Assembly (NCBI RefSeq): GCF_011386835.1
Contig: NC_088799.1
Coordinates: 103,563,546-103,627,545, forward strand
Length of the DNA: 64,000 bases
Direction of reading: 5' to 3'
Source: Chrysemys picta bellii
Taxonomy: Eukaryota; Chordata; Testudines; Emydidae
Part shown: in pieces, positions 43,446-54,395 of the stretch
How positions within the stretch are numbered: the stretch's first letter is position 1
How the letters are laid out: every line of letters begins with the position of its first letter
The notes under the pieces: model-generated
Seen by the model: only the letters and a program-made list of their open reading frames with translations
The model's database searches: none
What the model was told of the DNA's origin: nothing
Position numbers and translations under genes: made by a program

Positions 43446-44218
43446 GGGGGAGTGTGGGTGGGCAAGTTGGGGAGGGTTTCTTGGAATGTGGAGTTTGTAG
43501 GTGTGATAGTATTTCTGTATGGACTATTCTTTCTGTGTGTACGCGCACACATACACACGTGCTACACCCATGTGGAATCAGATTACATGTGATAATAGAT
43601 TACATGCTGGTGTGGGGGGTATTTGTGAGTTTTTACCAGCATCAGCACCCTGCAAGGGTGGAGGAAAAAACTGTCTCACCTCTTCTTGTCTCAGCTAGTG
43701 GTAATTTGGGGGGGGGGTAGGGGTGGAAAGAGGAAACATTCCCCTGGCAAGTTGATTATGTTTTGTGACTGACAACTGTTGGGGGAGTTGGCTTCATGTG
43801 TCACTAAATCCTGGAGAGAAGGATTAGTGAGCAGGCGATAGGTGTGTGATAAGTTGCACAAGTCTGTGCAATTGATCGACTACTTGGCTTCAAAAGACCC
43901 ACATATTTGTTTTAAGATGTACTGCATGGCTCCCAAATGTATCACTCGGACTGCACCGCCACAAATCTACACTGTGTGTCAGATATCTGTCTGAAAGGGC
44001 AGTGAAGGCAGCAGAGCTCGGAGATGTGCAGTTATTAGATTTCACAGCACATCAGCAAATATGTACTCTTTAGATGCCAAGTATTTGATCTCCCCAGCAG
44101 TCATCCATATTCAGACATGTACCGGAGTCGTACTCGTCGAATTAACAGCTAAGGAACAAATGAGAGAATGCAGAACCCAGACACTCTACTTCACGAACAC
44201 CCATAAGGTAAAACTTAG
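43446..44218. other. Unassigned interval
   Basis: G runs at 43444-43451 and 43708-43717 and an alternating CACACATACACAC stretch at 43547. No gene or element recognised. Confidence 0.35.
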
Positions 44219-44220
44219 TA

Positions 44221-44408
44221 CACCTCTACCCCGATAGAACGCTGTCCTCAGGAGCCAAAAAATCTTGCCGCGTTATAGGTAAAACCGCGTTATATTGAAC
44301 TTGCTTTGATCCACCGGAGTGCGCAGCCCCGTCCCCCCGGAGCACTGCTTTACCGCGTTATATCCAAATTCGTGTTATATCGGGTCGCGTTATATCAGGG
44401 TAGAGCTC
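44221..44408. mobile_element. Tc1-mariner-type MITE, 188 bp, TA target site
   Basis: Ends CACCTCTACCCCGATAGAAC and GCGTTATATCAGGGTAGAGC are inverted repeats, bounded by TA on each side (44219-44220 and 44409-44410). Internally 'ccgcgttata' motifs recur in both directions. The TA duplication and pogo/Tigger-like layout support mariner superfamily. No transposase. Confidence 0.85.
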
Positions 44409-44410
44409 TA

Positions 44411-44834
44411 TTGTGGATAAATTTTCAGAATTGTTTAAGTCACTGACTGCGCATCAGACACCTGCAAATAGATTTAAAGCTGGGGGGAAATCTGCAATAA
44501 CAAATCAACGGGCTAAAAATCAATAGGGCTCAACTGTAAGAAGTTCTGCTTGAAGAGATAATGTAACATCTTGAGCTCACCAGTATTTAAAGACACTCAA
44601 TTTTGTGCTGTCAAAAGCACTGCCTCTCAGAGCCTTTCAGTATTGAACAAGATCATTTCCTGCTACGGAACGCTCCTTTTCCAGGAATTTAAACCACCCA
44701 GAGTTCTAGCATTTGTCCTTTTGGTTTAAAAAAATTGAAAACATATATCAAGTGTCTGCATCTGTTAGCTGTTTTCTGCTAGACCATCACATCCTCCTGC
44801 TGCACAAAGCACCAGGACTTTGCCTCATGTAAGG
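44411..44834. other. Unassigned interval
   Basis: No gene or element recognised. Confidence 0.3.
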
Positions 44835-44935
44835 CCAAGAGACCCCAGTAGTCGGCGGGCGGCGCTGAACCTGGGACCTCAGTATATGAGCCTCTACTGC
44901 ATGAGCTAAAAGTCACCTGGCTCTTAGCTAAGGCT
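44835..44935 (-). mobile_element. tRNA-derived SINE, antisense
   Basis: On the minus strand TAGCTCATGCAGTAGAGG (44891-44908) is a good A box, and CCAGGTTCAGCGCC (44861-44874) a near-B box at about tRNA spacing. No complete acceptor stem pairs up, so a SINE is more likely than a tRNA gene. Confidence 0.6.
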
Positions 44936-45495
44936 GTAGCAGACTCATTCATCTCTAAGTGGTCTTGGGGCCACTAGAGGAGGCACCACACCCAGGAGAT
45001 GTGTGGGTTACATTTGCTCATTCCCATAATTCCCATTAGCCTCCCTGGTGAGGTCAACACAGTTGAGAACTTTTAACTAAATTCAAGGACAGTGCAAATA
45101 ATTTCAGCTGGACTCGGTCTCTCCCGCTCAACAGCATGGGAGCTAGTGACAAGATCTTTGCCATCTGCAGTGACTGGCCTCCTAGAAAGGGTGGGCTAGT
45201 TCACAAAGACAGGCAGTAGTTTTCGTTCATTTTAAAATGTATTTTCAGCTTAGTGTGTGCAGCCACCCTAAGAAACTGAAGCTGGTGTTGCTTTCTTATT
45301 GGGAGGAGGCTCATGGAGCCCGAGCTGATCATGGGGATTTTCCCCTAAAGAATTTTTTGAAATAAAAGAATTACGAAGACCCAGCAAAGCGATGTGAAAT
45401 GGGGACCCAGCCTGGAAAACTAACCTGATGTTCCCTTTCTGGCACTCCCTCTGGTGGGTGTTTGTTGACTCTGCAGGGGCAGAGTACAAATACCA
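44936..45495. other. Unassigned interval
   Basis: No gene or element recognised. Confidence 0.3.
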
Positions 45496-45720
45496 AGGCT
45501 TGGTCTGCCCTTGAGTTATACCAGCATAGCTCCATCAGTCAGGGGATGGGAAATACACACACACACACACCCGGACCTACGGAGCTGTGCCAACGAGACC
45601 CCAGGGTAGGCTCAGCAGAAGAATGTTTCCAGCGACGTAGCTAACATTGCCTGGGGAGGGGGATCCTCCCCCACTAGCAAATCCCCTTCTATTGGCATAG
45701 GAGCTATGCAGGACAGTCTC
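45496..45720. mobile_element. MITE relic with CA microsatellite
   Basis: 'Aaggcttggtctgcccttga', 'gttataccagcatagctcca' and 'cttctattggcataggagct' resemble a reptilian MITE whose arms read 'gtctacactgca...taccggcatagc'. A (CA)n run lies at 45556-45573. The right end is not defined. Confidence 0.4.
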
Positions 45721-46309
45721 TGGAGTGCACCCTGACTCACATGGAAACAAGGGCTTCAGTCGGAGCAGCAGAGTGGTGGATTTAAACTAAAAACAGTTAA
45801 TCTGGTGATAAATGTTCTCTCCGTTCTGAATCAAGCTATTCTCCCTAAACTCTTACACCCTGGCCCATCCACGAGCGGGATCTGCAAGCATTACACAGCA
45901 CTCATACATTAATGTAACCTTGCATAGCACAAGGGCTAAGGGTCGAATACAAATGCTTGCACAGCTCTTTAGCTGAAAAAGCAGTTGTGGCGTGCCACCA
46001 AATTGTTCTCTACAATAGAAACATTGGGGTGAGTGTATTGACTGATGTGGAGCAAGAGGCCCAAAGAGTTAAAAGTGTTAACATAACCCAGTTGCTGTCC
46101 AACATGAAAGCATGGTAAGCCGGGGTCGGGGTTTGGTATAGACAGTCTAGCCTGCTTAGTACCATGGCAAACAGATTATAAAACTGATGCCAGAGGTCAG
46201 AACTGTATTGATTGAAGCACACAAAAGGGAAAGACTCAAAATGAGATAAAGAGCATTGAATCTAAAATGAATTGATTAGGAAAAACAAATTGAATCAAAA
46301 TCTATCAAA
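45721..46309. other. Unassigned interval
   Basis: No gene or element recognised; could be flanking or interior of the LTR element to the right. Confidence 0.3.
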
Positions 46310-46695
46310 GTCCCTGTGACCATGCGGTTCTGGCGGAACCCAACTGAGAGTGCCAACTCAGGACAAATTGCTCAAATAGGGCAGTTACAGCCCAAGGCTG
46401 GGGTTCTTTCCACCTCTAAGGCAAACCAAACCAGCCAGACTAAGAGGACTTCGGTCTCACCCCACTGGCTAACCGCAAGTCTCACAAGCAATCTCCTTAG
46501 ACACTTCAGTTTCCCAGTATTACCACCAGTGCCACTCGTTATGGGGACAAATGGTTATGAAAACCAATACCCCAGTAAAAGAAAAAGGTTCTCCTGATCC
46601 CAAAGGACCAAGCCCCAGACCCAGGTCAATATACAAATCAGATCTTACCCACAAATCACGCTGTTGCCAATCCTTTAGAATCTAAAATCTAAAGG

Positions 46696-46701
46696 TTTAT
46701 T
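46696..46701 (-). promoter_or_regulatory. Polyadenylation signal in LTR
   Basis: TTTATT on plus gives AATAAA on minus, downstream of the TATA-like box in the LTR sense direction. Confidence 0.5.
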
Positions 46702-46950
46702 CATAAAAGGAAAAGGATAGAGATGAGAGTTAGAATTGGTTAAATGGAATCAATTACATACAGTAATGGCAAAGTTCTTGGTTCAGGCTTGCAGCAGGGA
46801 TGGAATAAACTGCAGGTTCAAATCAAGTCTCTGGGATACATCCCCCGCTGGGATGGGTCCTCAGTCCTTTGTTCAAAGCTTCAGCTTGTAGCAAAGTTCC
46901 TCCAGAGGTATGAAGCAGGATTGAAGACAAGATGGAGATCAGGCATTAGC

Positions 46951-46958
46951 CTTATATA
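46951..46958 (-). promoter_or_regulatory. TATA box of the LTR
   Basis: CTTATATA on plus reads TATATAAG on minus, a canonical TATA box about 430 bases inside the LTR 5' end. Confidence 0.55.
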
Positions 46959-47393
46959 GTCCTTTCCAGGTGTAAGAACACCTCTTTGTTCTTAAATTAC
47001 AGCAACATGGAGTCTGGAGTCACATGGGCCAGTCCCTGCATACTTTGCTGAGGTACAAGGCGTATCTGCCTTCTCTCAATGGGTCCATTGTATAGCTGAT
47101 GGTCCTTAATGGGCCATCAAGCAGACTAGGCAGAGCTAATCTCAGCTTGTCTGGGATGTCACCCAGAAGCATAGCATAAATTTGCCATACAGACAGTATA
47201 GAGCCAATATTCATAACTTCGACTACAAAACTGATACACACATATAGACAGCATAATCATAACCAGTAAACCATAACCTTGTCCTAGACACCCCATTTGA
47301 CCCCCTTTATACAAGATTTGGGTGCCACTACAGGACTTTGGTTGCAACAATGATCTATATGGTCCCAGTTTATGTCAATAACGTCACAGTCCC

Positions 47394-49595
47394 TTTCTGG
47401 AGACAGAGAATATCGGTTAAGTCTCTTATTCAGTCAAACAGTCCTTGGTGGGACAGTTCTGTTGCTCAATTCTGAGTGGAGAATGGCAGTCACTGTCCTG
47501 CTTTAGAGAAAACAGACAGCCCCCGAGAGAGAGGAGATGGGATAGGAAAGTGGGGAAATAGGGGTTTTGTTGATGCTCTCAAGATAGAGGGTGGCTGCTT
47601 AGTCCTGGATGAATCCTTTGCGCTGGCGGGTTGGCCATACCAGCAGTTGCCTTAGACCCTGGCTCACCTCCTTGGTCAAGAACATCATTTGGTTGGTTTA
47701 ATAGGGTCCTTCTCCTTCACTGGTCCTTCTCAAGCCAAGCAGAGCCAGATGGGCCGTCTCCTCTCACCGTGCGAGGGCCATGCAGCAGAGTTAATTTCAG
47801 GATCAGGTGAATAGCTGAGCAAGAGCCAGCCAGGAGGAAGTTTGGGTCGAAGGGGACTGAAAGGAGGACATGCAAGGGAGGGAAAGACAGAGCAGGATCT
47901 CACATCAATCAGGTTGGGGTCCTCACCGGTGTAGTGATGATGGTCAAGAATTCCCGCTGGAGTATCCAGGTCTGGTGTCACAGTAACAATCCTTCCACCA
48001 CAGCCACAGTGACAATAAAAGAATTTTTTCTCCCTTCTTTATTTAAGGGCCCCCCCGAAAAATCGATGGGTAGAATAATCCATTCTCTCATTATTTTGTC
48101 CACCAACTGATTTCTGACACACCAATTTTGGTTCATTGATTTCTGATCCTCTAATCCTCTTGTTTAACAGTCATAATCTTAACACAGTCCTTGAATGGTA
48201 TTAATTTAAACAGAAGTTTCTACTAACTCAGTCTTTGTCTCCTTCTCACATCTTTTTTTAAACAGGTTATAAGGAGACATTTGTAAGAATTCTTGAACCT
48301 CTACCCACTGTTCACTGGTTAGACTAACAAGCAACGAAGGCCTGGTAGAAGATGGGAATCGCAGCCTTAATTCTACTTGTTTTAGAACAGTGAAAAGAGA
48401 AGGTTGGCCAAGAAGCTTGGGAGCCTCTGGCTGGTATTCAGAGTCCAGTTTTTCAGCTAAATTTTTTTATGAAAGAATTTATCAAAAATATTATGACCTG
48501 CTACACAATGGTTCCACCCTCGTATTTCGCTGGCACAAGTGGCAGGACCTAGACTGTGGGCTCCCGGCAGCAGAAACTCTCCCTGGAGCAAGTGTCTGCG
48601 CTCTCTGATGGGGGGGAGAGAGCAGGCTGCATCCAGCAGTTGGAATGTAAAACCGCTGGGGGCCTGTAGGAGGCAGCATGACCAGCTGTCCTCCCCGGCG
48701 TAGATGGCCCAGGGGGTGCCAGCATGGAATGGTTTCAGTGGTAGGCTGACGCCAGTACCATGATCTCCGTAGCCAACACAGTGACCTGCGACTGGGGGGA
48801 TGGCAAGATGAGCGTTACATCACCCCGAACTCTGACCTCACGTTGCCTGCCCCTTGGGCCTGTCCCTGGGACTGACGGGAAGCGTGTGCATGGGGCAATG
48901 AGGAGTAGGAACAAGAGAATGCTATTCACTTGTCCAAGGGTTTTGCATGTAACAGAGTCTTCATGCCAGAACCACTAGTCAGATTATGCAGATATGAGCA
49001 ATTCAACAGACACAAATGATTGTGGCAGCAGAGAATGTGCCTGATGTGAACTCCCAACACAGACAAAATCTATTGAAAGACACATTATTAGCCATCACAG
49101 AAGCCTGGGGGAAAGCAACATAGAGCCATAATCCATTTGCTAAGGAATCTATTAGTGCCTAACGTATGCAAAACTCCAAAACACAGAGACTCCGACACCC
49201 AAAGTAGCACTTTCTGCTCCAGGAGACATCACGACAAATGGCCCTTCCAATTCTACCTGCGTACTTGAGGAAGCCCGGGATAGAAAACAGAGCCTGTGCC
49301 AGTATCAAACCTGGATGGGACAGTCAGTCCGTTTCAGCGCCAGATCGCTCAGCCTCCTTGCTTGTCTGCTGGGAAAAAACAAATTAAATCTTCCTTTAGA
49401 AATAAGGTCAGCGCAGTGAGGAGCGAGATCTTGAGAACTCTTTGCCCTTTGCAGTGGGGAGTAAAGTTCTAGCATAGTGCTTGAAATGAGAAGGAAAGCC
49501 CACAGAACGAGCCCAGTGCGCCCGCTCCCGGCACGGTGACTCTGGAGTAGGGCTCATGGAAGCCTTCCACATCAGCGCCCCCTGGTGGAGGCTTA
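47394..49595. other. Unassigned 2.2-kb interval
   Basis: No gene recognised. The part next to the LTR (47394-48060) could be retroelement interior in antisense, but I see no gag, protease, polymerase or envelope motif. 48040-48300 is AT-rich. Confidence 0.35.
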
Positions 49596-49603
49596 GTTTA
49601 CAG

Positions 49604-49914
49604 CAGGGGTCGGCGACCTTTCAGAAGTGGTGTGCCAAGGCTTCATGTATTCACTCTGATTTAAGGTTACGCGTGCCAGTCATACATTTTAACGTTTTTA
49701 GAAGGTCTCTTTCTATAAGTCTATAATATAGAACTAAACTATCGTTGTATGTAAAGTAAATAAGGTTTTTAAAATGTTTAAGAAGCTTCATTTAAAATTA
49801 AATTAAAATGCAGAGCCCCCCGGACCGGTGGCCAGGACCCGGGCAGTGTGAGTGCCACTGAAAACCAGCTCACTTGCCACCTTGGGCATGCGTGCCATAG
49901 GTTGCCTACCCCTG
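49604..49914. mobile_element. hAT MITE, 311 bp, copy 2, with perfect duplication
   Basis: Ends CAGGGGTCGGCGACC and GGTTGCCTACCCCTG. The perfect 8-bp flanks GTTTACAG are at 49596-49603 and 49915-49922, which fixes the borders for this family. It is about 93% identical to 35725-36035. Non-coding. Confidence 0.93.
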
Positions 49915-49922
49915 GTTTACAG

Positions 49923-50384
49923 GCAGAAGGGACGTGTTCGCAGCATGTGGCAGATCCCACAAGTTTACACAACCCCAATGCTGGAGATGCCGCACACTTC
50001 AGCTACAGCTGCGTGCTTAGCTGCTGGGGGAGAGTTTAAAGGACACTATGTCCTGTATTTAAACAAACATACAGTCTTAGTTAATGACCATGCTTGAAAA
50101 CACACCCAAATCCTGCCTCCTTTCATTTCTCTGAAAGCAGATTGTGCAGGTCAAAAGCTGGCATTGGCTTTTTGCAAAATACCTGCAACTGAAACCAAAC
50201 CATCCCAAGAAGGCTGGGGCTCCCCAAGGTGTAATGGCTGGCACGGCAGGACAACATATCTGCCTGGTGAGCTTTTGAGGTCCGCTTTAATTTTATCAGA
50301 AATGTCTCCAGATTTCACCTGCCGTAACTGAACTGATTAAGACTAGCTGGACCCGGAGGATTCTACAACAAGAAGAAACACTAG
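49923..50384. other. Unassigned interval
   Basis: No gene or element recognised. Confidence 0.3.
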
Positions 50385-50515
50385 AAGTTTGAAGAGGATG
50401 AAGTGGGTTCTAGCCCACAAAAGCTTATGCCCAAATAAATTTGTTAGTCTCTAAGGTGCCTCAAGTACTCCTGTTCTTTTTGCTGATACAGACTAACACC
50501 TCTACCCCTCTGATA
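50385..50515 (+). mobile_element. Penelope-like 3' end, sense
   Basis: Contains GGATGAAGTGGGTTCTAGCCC, ACAAAAGCTTATGC, 'ttagtctctaaggtgcc', then 'cctgttctttttgctgatac' and 'agactaacacctctacccct'. The hammerhead-like core is more decayed than at 16000 (no CTGA; CAAAA for CGAAA) but the stem II pair GTGGG/CCCAC is intact. It extends beyond the oligo-T point at which the 16000 and 34081 copies stop. No clear duplication. Confidence 0.72.
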
Positions 50516-52298
50516 GAAAACTTAGTTGCTCAGACCAAGACTTGTGTGGTCACTACATTCAAAATGAATTATTGGACCAAACACAGTGCTTAATGATGTG
50601 CCTACTGGAGGGGTCCATTTTCAGAGAGGGACCCGGGGATTTAGCCACATGACTTCAGCTCTATGGCTAACGCCCCACTCACTGGGCTAAAAATGTCAAA
50701 CTACCCCTGTACTGTAGGCAGCCGAGCATATGTCAATGGCCTGCCTTACAACCTGCCAGGAGAGGAAAGCCTGATAACGTCTCATGAGCAGTAAGTGAAA
50801 TGGGCCGTGTTACCTGGCCAAGGAAGGATTATGCAGTTTTATGTTTAACCAACTTTTCCCTTTAAGGGATCAATTTTGCCAGCTCCCCACTCGAATTTTG
50901 CAGGTGCCGCTTTGTAAGCAAAAATGTGAGTGCGATGGACAGAAGTCAGACAGCAGGGTGATTGGCAGGTGCAATCAATTATATAGCAGCTGACATGGCA
51001 TCAATGATACAAAACTGGGGGTGCAAAATGAAACCATATCTGAAAAGCTGCCAGTTCCCTGGGTTCCAGGTCGGTGAGCTCCTCCTGCTGTATCTTAGGG
51101 GAGCAGGTCAGCGGCACAGGGTAGTAGAAGGATTGCACACTCGCTGCCCATTGCAGAGATCTAGTGCCTTGCGGAGCAGTTGACACCAGTGCAGAGGGGT
51201 GTGAAATGCTTCTGCTCTGAGAGCATTTACACCCTGGTGTGAGCGACTCGTGCAGCTGCAGGCCGAAGGTCTCTATAATGGGTCACCATGCAGGATGGGG
51301 CTATTGTGGGATGGAGAGCAGGATGGCAGATTCGTGGCCACTGTGTGTGTGCACAGCAAGGGTGCCTTGGGCCACGCCCGGGATGGGGAACGGGACACAG
51401 AAGCGGACGTGTCTGCTGTCCCCCTATGGCCAGAAGAGCAGTTGCAGCCCAGGGAGGCGCTCACACTTGCCTTTCCACCATCCCTCTGAGCGAGGGCGCA
51501 AGGTCACAGGGCAATTCCACAGGCTGCCCTGGGGCATGGTGGGATTGCCTCAATCAAGCCCTGGAAGGGATGTTAATTGTACTAATTCTCCAGGTGTGTC
51601 TAATGCAGCCCCACAGACGCTGCAGCAATGGTGGCTGGGAAGCATTCAGCACAGGCCTTTGAACAAGCACATTTCCCTTTGATGGAGCAAGGAAAAATCT
51701 CCCTCCTGGCCTGGGGAATCCAAGCCCCTTTGGCACTTGCCCGCTAGGCTGCTGCAGCCTTGTGCGGAGCCCTCCCCTCCTCGGGAGCCACTCTCTGGTC
51801 CCGGGACTCTCTGCAGAGAAAAGAAATCCCAGTCACAGCTAACTAGGAGATGCCAGAGCATGGTCCATCCCCGGTAGGGCCTTGTCCCCTCCCATCAATT
51901 GAACTAATCTCTGCTCAGACTTCTCCCACACTGGTCTCTTAGCTTAACCCTTTCGGGCCAACTTCCGCTCTCAGGAGACTTGTCTTCACTACGCCTTATA
52001 GGAAACCTGCGGCCAGCACGATACCTCCAGCACAGCGGCACCAAGAGGGTAGCTAAGGCACAGGCACTTTACCACCCTGTCGTCCGCACCTGCTCCGAGC
52101 CTCAGCCAGGCACGTGTGAACAGCTCTCTGCGATCTTCCATGGTGGCAGGTGCAGGGTCTGCAGGGAGAGCGTGGGAGGACGAGCACGGTGGCAGGTGCA
52201 GGGTTGGGCACGCAGATGGGTGGTGGGTATAACAGGCCAGGGGAGGCTCTGCCAGACGCCCCGTTCTGGGTTTGGCGGGGGAAGTTTTTCCTTGATTA
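50516..52298. other. Unassigned 1.8-kb interval
   Basis: 'Cagctctatggctaacgccc' and 'cactgggctaaaa' near 50670 faintly resemble an antisense SINE head. 51240-51700 is GC-richer with open frames on both strands but no domain. No gene supported. Confidence 0.35.
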
Positions 52299-52459
52299 TG
52301 CCCCATGCAGGTTCTGGGGCAGCTGAGGAGGTGGTATGTGCTATTCAGCTTCCCGGTTTCAGCAGTCATCTCCCTGGACTCCAGAGCGATGACTGATGAA
52401 CCCAGGAAGCTGAGTAACACATACCACCTCCTCATCCGCCCCAGAACCTGCCTGGGGCA
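52299..52459. repeat. 160-bp near-palindrome of unknown family
   Basis: The left arm (about 52299-52358, with 'caggttctggggcagctgag' and 'gaggtggtatgtgctattca') is the reverse complement of the right arm (about 52400-52459, 'gctgagtaacacataccacc', 'cgccccagaacctgcctggg') at roughly 85-90% of positions by eye. The centre also pairs (CAGTCATC / GATGACTG). Both strands therefore encode similar peptides, explaining the paired open frames. I do not recognise the family. Confidence 0.85.
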
Positions 52460-53329
52460 TAGCAAAAGCTCAGGGTCTTCTCCGGGAAGAGACGTTGTCA
52501 CGCTGCGGCTTTTCATGGGCGGCTTGGGGTCTGGGGAGGGGAGGCGCGGTGCGGCTGTGGCTGGCCCAGGGCTCCTCTCAGCAGGTGAGGGGGCTCAGGG
52601 CTCCTCTGGCTGAGGGGGTGGGGGCACACGAGCAGAAGGGGCGGAACCTGGGGCTAGCCTCTCCGAAGGGGGGCTCCACCTGCCACCCGTGGGCATGCAC
52701 AAAACTCAGACTGCAGCAGAGTTGTGCAGTTCTCATCTTTTGTAAAAAAAAAACCTTCTGAAAGGATGTCACAGAGTGAGCCACATTGGCTCCAAAATGA
52801 TTCTTCTGGTGGCTTAAACTGCTTAATGAGACAGCAGGGCGGAATAGCATGACTCAGAGTGGCTGTATTACAGGCTTCGTTTTATATGGTCTCAAAAATC
52901 CTGGGACTGGGACAGACATTCTCATCCCCCGCTGCAGAAGAGTTAGCGGCATCCCTTCCTGGCCAGATGCTGTTGACAATCGTCTTTTACTGCCTCTTTT
53001 ACTTTTAATAGTCATTGAAGCATTTGGGAAATTGCATTAAATCTTCTTCATCCTTTCTTTCAGCCTCTGGTGAAGAGTTTAGTTCCGCTTTGACGTTGTC
53101 AGAGCAGTTCAAACAGGGCTGCACTTTAAACAGCCACTAGTATTCGGGCATCCTCTGTCCCGGCGGAGATGCCCAAATATGAGCCTTGTGCCCCGAGGAG
53201 CTCAGGTTTCAAAAGTGGCCTCTAGGGCTTCAACGCAGCAAAACATTTCAGCACATGCTTAATTTACATATGTGAGTAATCCCAGCCCTGCTCTGCCAAT
53301 CCCTCACTGAGAGATTTACAAAGATGTGG
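52460..53329. other. Unassigned interval
   Basis: Short A run at 52745-52753. No gene or element recognised. Confidence 0.35.
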
Positions 53330-53894
53330 TCGCCCCATCACACAAAAGAGATATTGGATTTGGAAAAGGTTCAGAAAAGGGCAACAACAATGATTAGGGG
53401 TATGGAATGACTTCCGTATGAGGAGAGATTAATACGACTGGGACTTTTCAGCTTGGAAAAGAGATGACTAAGGGGGGGGATAGGATTGAGATGTATAAAA
53501 TCATGATTGGTGTGGAGAAAGTAAATAAGGAACTGTTATTTATTTCTTCTCATACTGCAGGAACTAGGGGTCACCAAATGAAATTAATAGGCAGCAGGTT
53601 TAAAACAAACAAAAGCAAGTATTTCTTCACACAATGCACAGTCAACCTGTGGAACTCCTTGCCAGAGGATATTGTGAAGGCCAAGACTATAACAGGGTTC
53701 CAAAAGAACTAGATACATTCATGGAGGATAGGTCCCTCAATGGCTATTAGCCAGGATGGGCAGGGATGGTGTCTCTAGACTCTGTTTGCCAGAAGCTGGG
53801 AATGGGCGACAGGGGATGAATCACTTGATGATTCCCTGTTCTGTTAATTCCCTCTGGGGCACCTGGCATTGGCCACTGTCTTATGTTCTTATGA
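53330..53894 (+). mobile_element. CR1 LINE 3' end, sense
   Basis: Covers the same subfamily and region as 5536-6105 but in sense. It runs from 'ggaaaaggttcagaaaaggg' and 'ccgtatgaggagagatta', which encode the CR1 C-terminal motif, to the tail 'ccactgtcttatgttcttatga'. The frame is disrupted. 5'-truncated. Confidence 0.93.
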
Positions 53895-54092
53895 CACAAA
53901 TGGGAGTTTGGCATCCAATACCTTTTGCTGAATGGGGATGGAATCACACACACTCTGAAAGCCAACCATATGCTCAAGAACTTCACCAAATAGGGACCTT
54001 AATTAATATGACCCCAATCCTGCAATGGTTTTCTTGCCCTAGGAGCTGCCCATGCAGCACTCAGGGCAGGATCACAGCCTGTGTAACTACTA
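53895..54092. other. Unassigned spacer
   Basis: No element recognised. Confidence 0.3.
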
Positions 54093-54395
54093 CTAGGGTA
54101 GGTCTATACTTACCTCCGGGTCCGGTGGTAAGCAATCGATCTTCTGGGATCGATTTATCGCATCTTGTCTAGACGCGATAAATCAATCCCGGATCGATTC
54201 CGTAAGTGCTCGCCGTCGACACCAGTACTCCTGCTCCGCGAGAGGAGTACACGGAGTCGATGGGGGAGCCTGCCTGCCGCGTGTGGACCCACGGTAAGTT
54301 CGAACTAAGGTACTTCGACTTCAGCTACGTTATTCACATAGCTGAAGTTGCGTATCTTAGTTTGAAGTGGGGGGTTAGTGTGGACCAGGCCCTAG
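54093..54395. mobile_element. MITE with CTAGGGTAGGTCTATACT termini, 303 bp
   Basis: The left end CTAGGGTAGGTCTATACT and right end AGTGTGGACCAGGCCCTAG are imperfect inverted repeats. The centre contains an ATCGATTTATCGC / GCGATAAATCAAT inverted pair and a 'gtcgacaccagtac...gtacacggagtcgat' pair. It is non-coding; an unambiguous duplication was not found. Related in style to 19594-19750. Confidence 0.75.

Larger units (their letters stand above)
46315..47388 (-). mobile_element. Probable solo LTR of an endogenous retroelement, 1,074 bp
   Basis: Bounded by TGTGACC... and ...GTCACA, a short TG/CA inverted terminus, with GTCCC at 46310-46314 and 47389-47393 as a 5-bp duplication. On the minus strand a TATATAAG box (46958-46951) is followed about 250 bases downstream by AATAAA (46701-46696), the U3-R-U5 order of an LTR. 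No second LTR, primer-binding site or gag/pol/env was found. Alternatively it is a 3' LTR, since AGAAAGGGAC on the minus strand just outside the right end resembles a polypurine tract. Confidence 0.68.

Noticed and set aside
50385..50515. Active hammerhead ribozyme
   Set aside because: The core lacks CTGA and has AAAA in place of GAAA here. No copy in the window keeps every invariant core base, so catalytic activity is not claimed.
51989..52516. 175-codon minus-strand and 102-codon plus-strand frames with similar RRWYVL peptides
   Set aside because: The similarity is caused by the near-palindrome at 52299-52459, so it is not evidence for paralogous genes.
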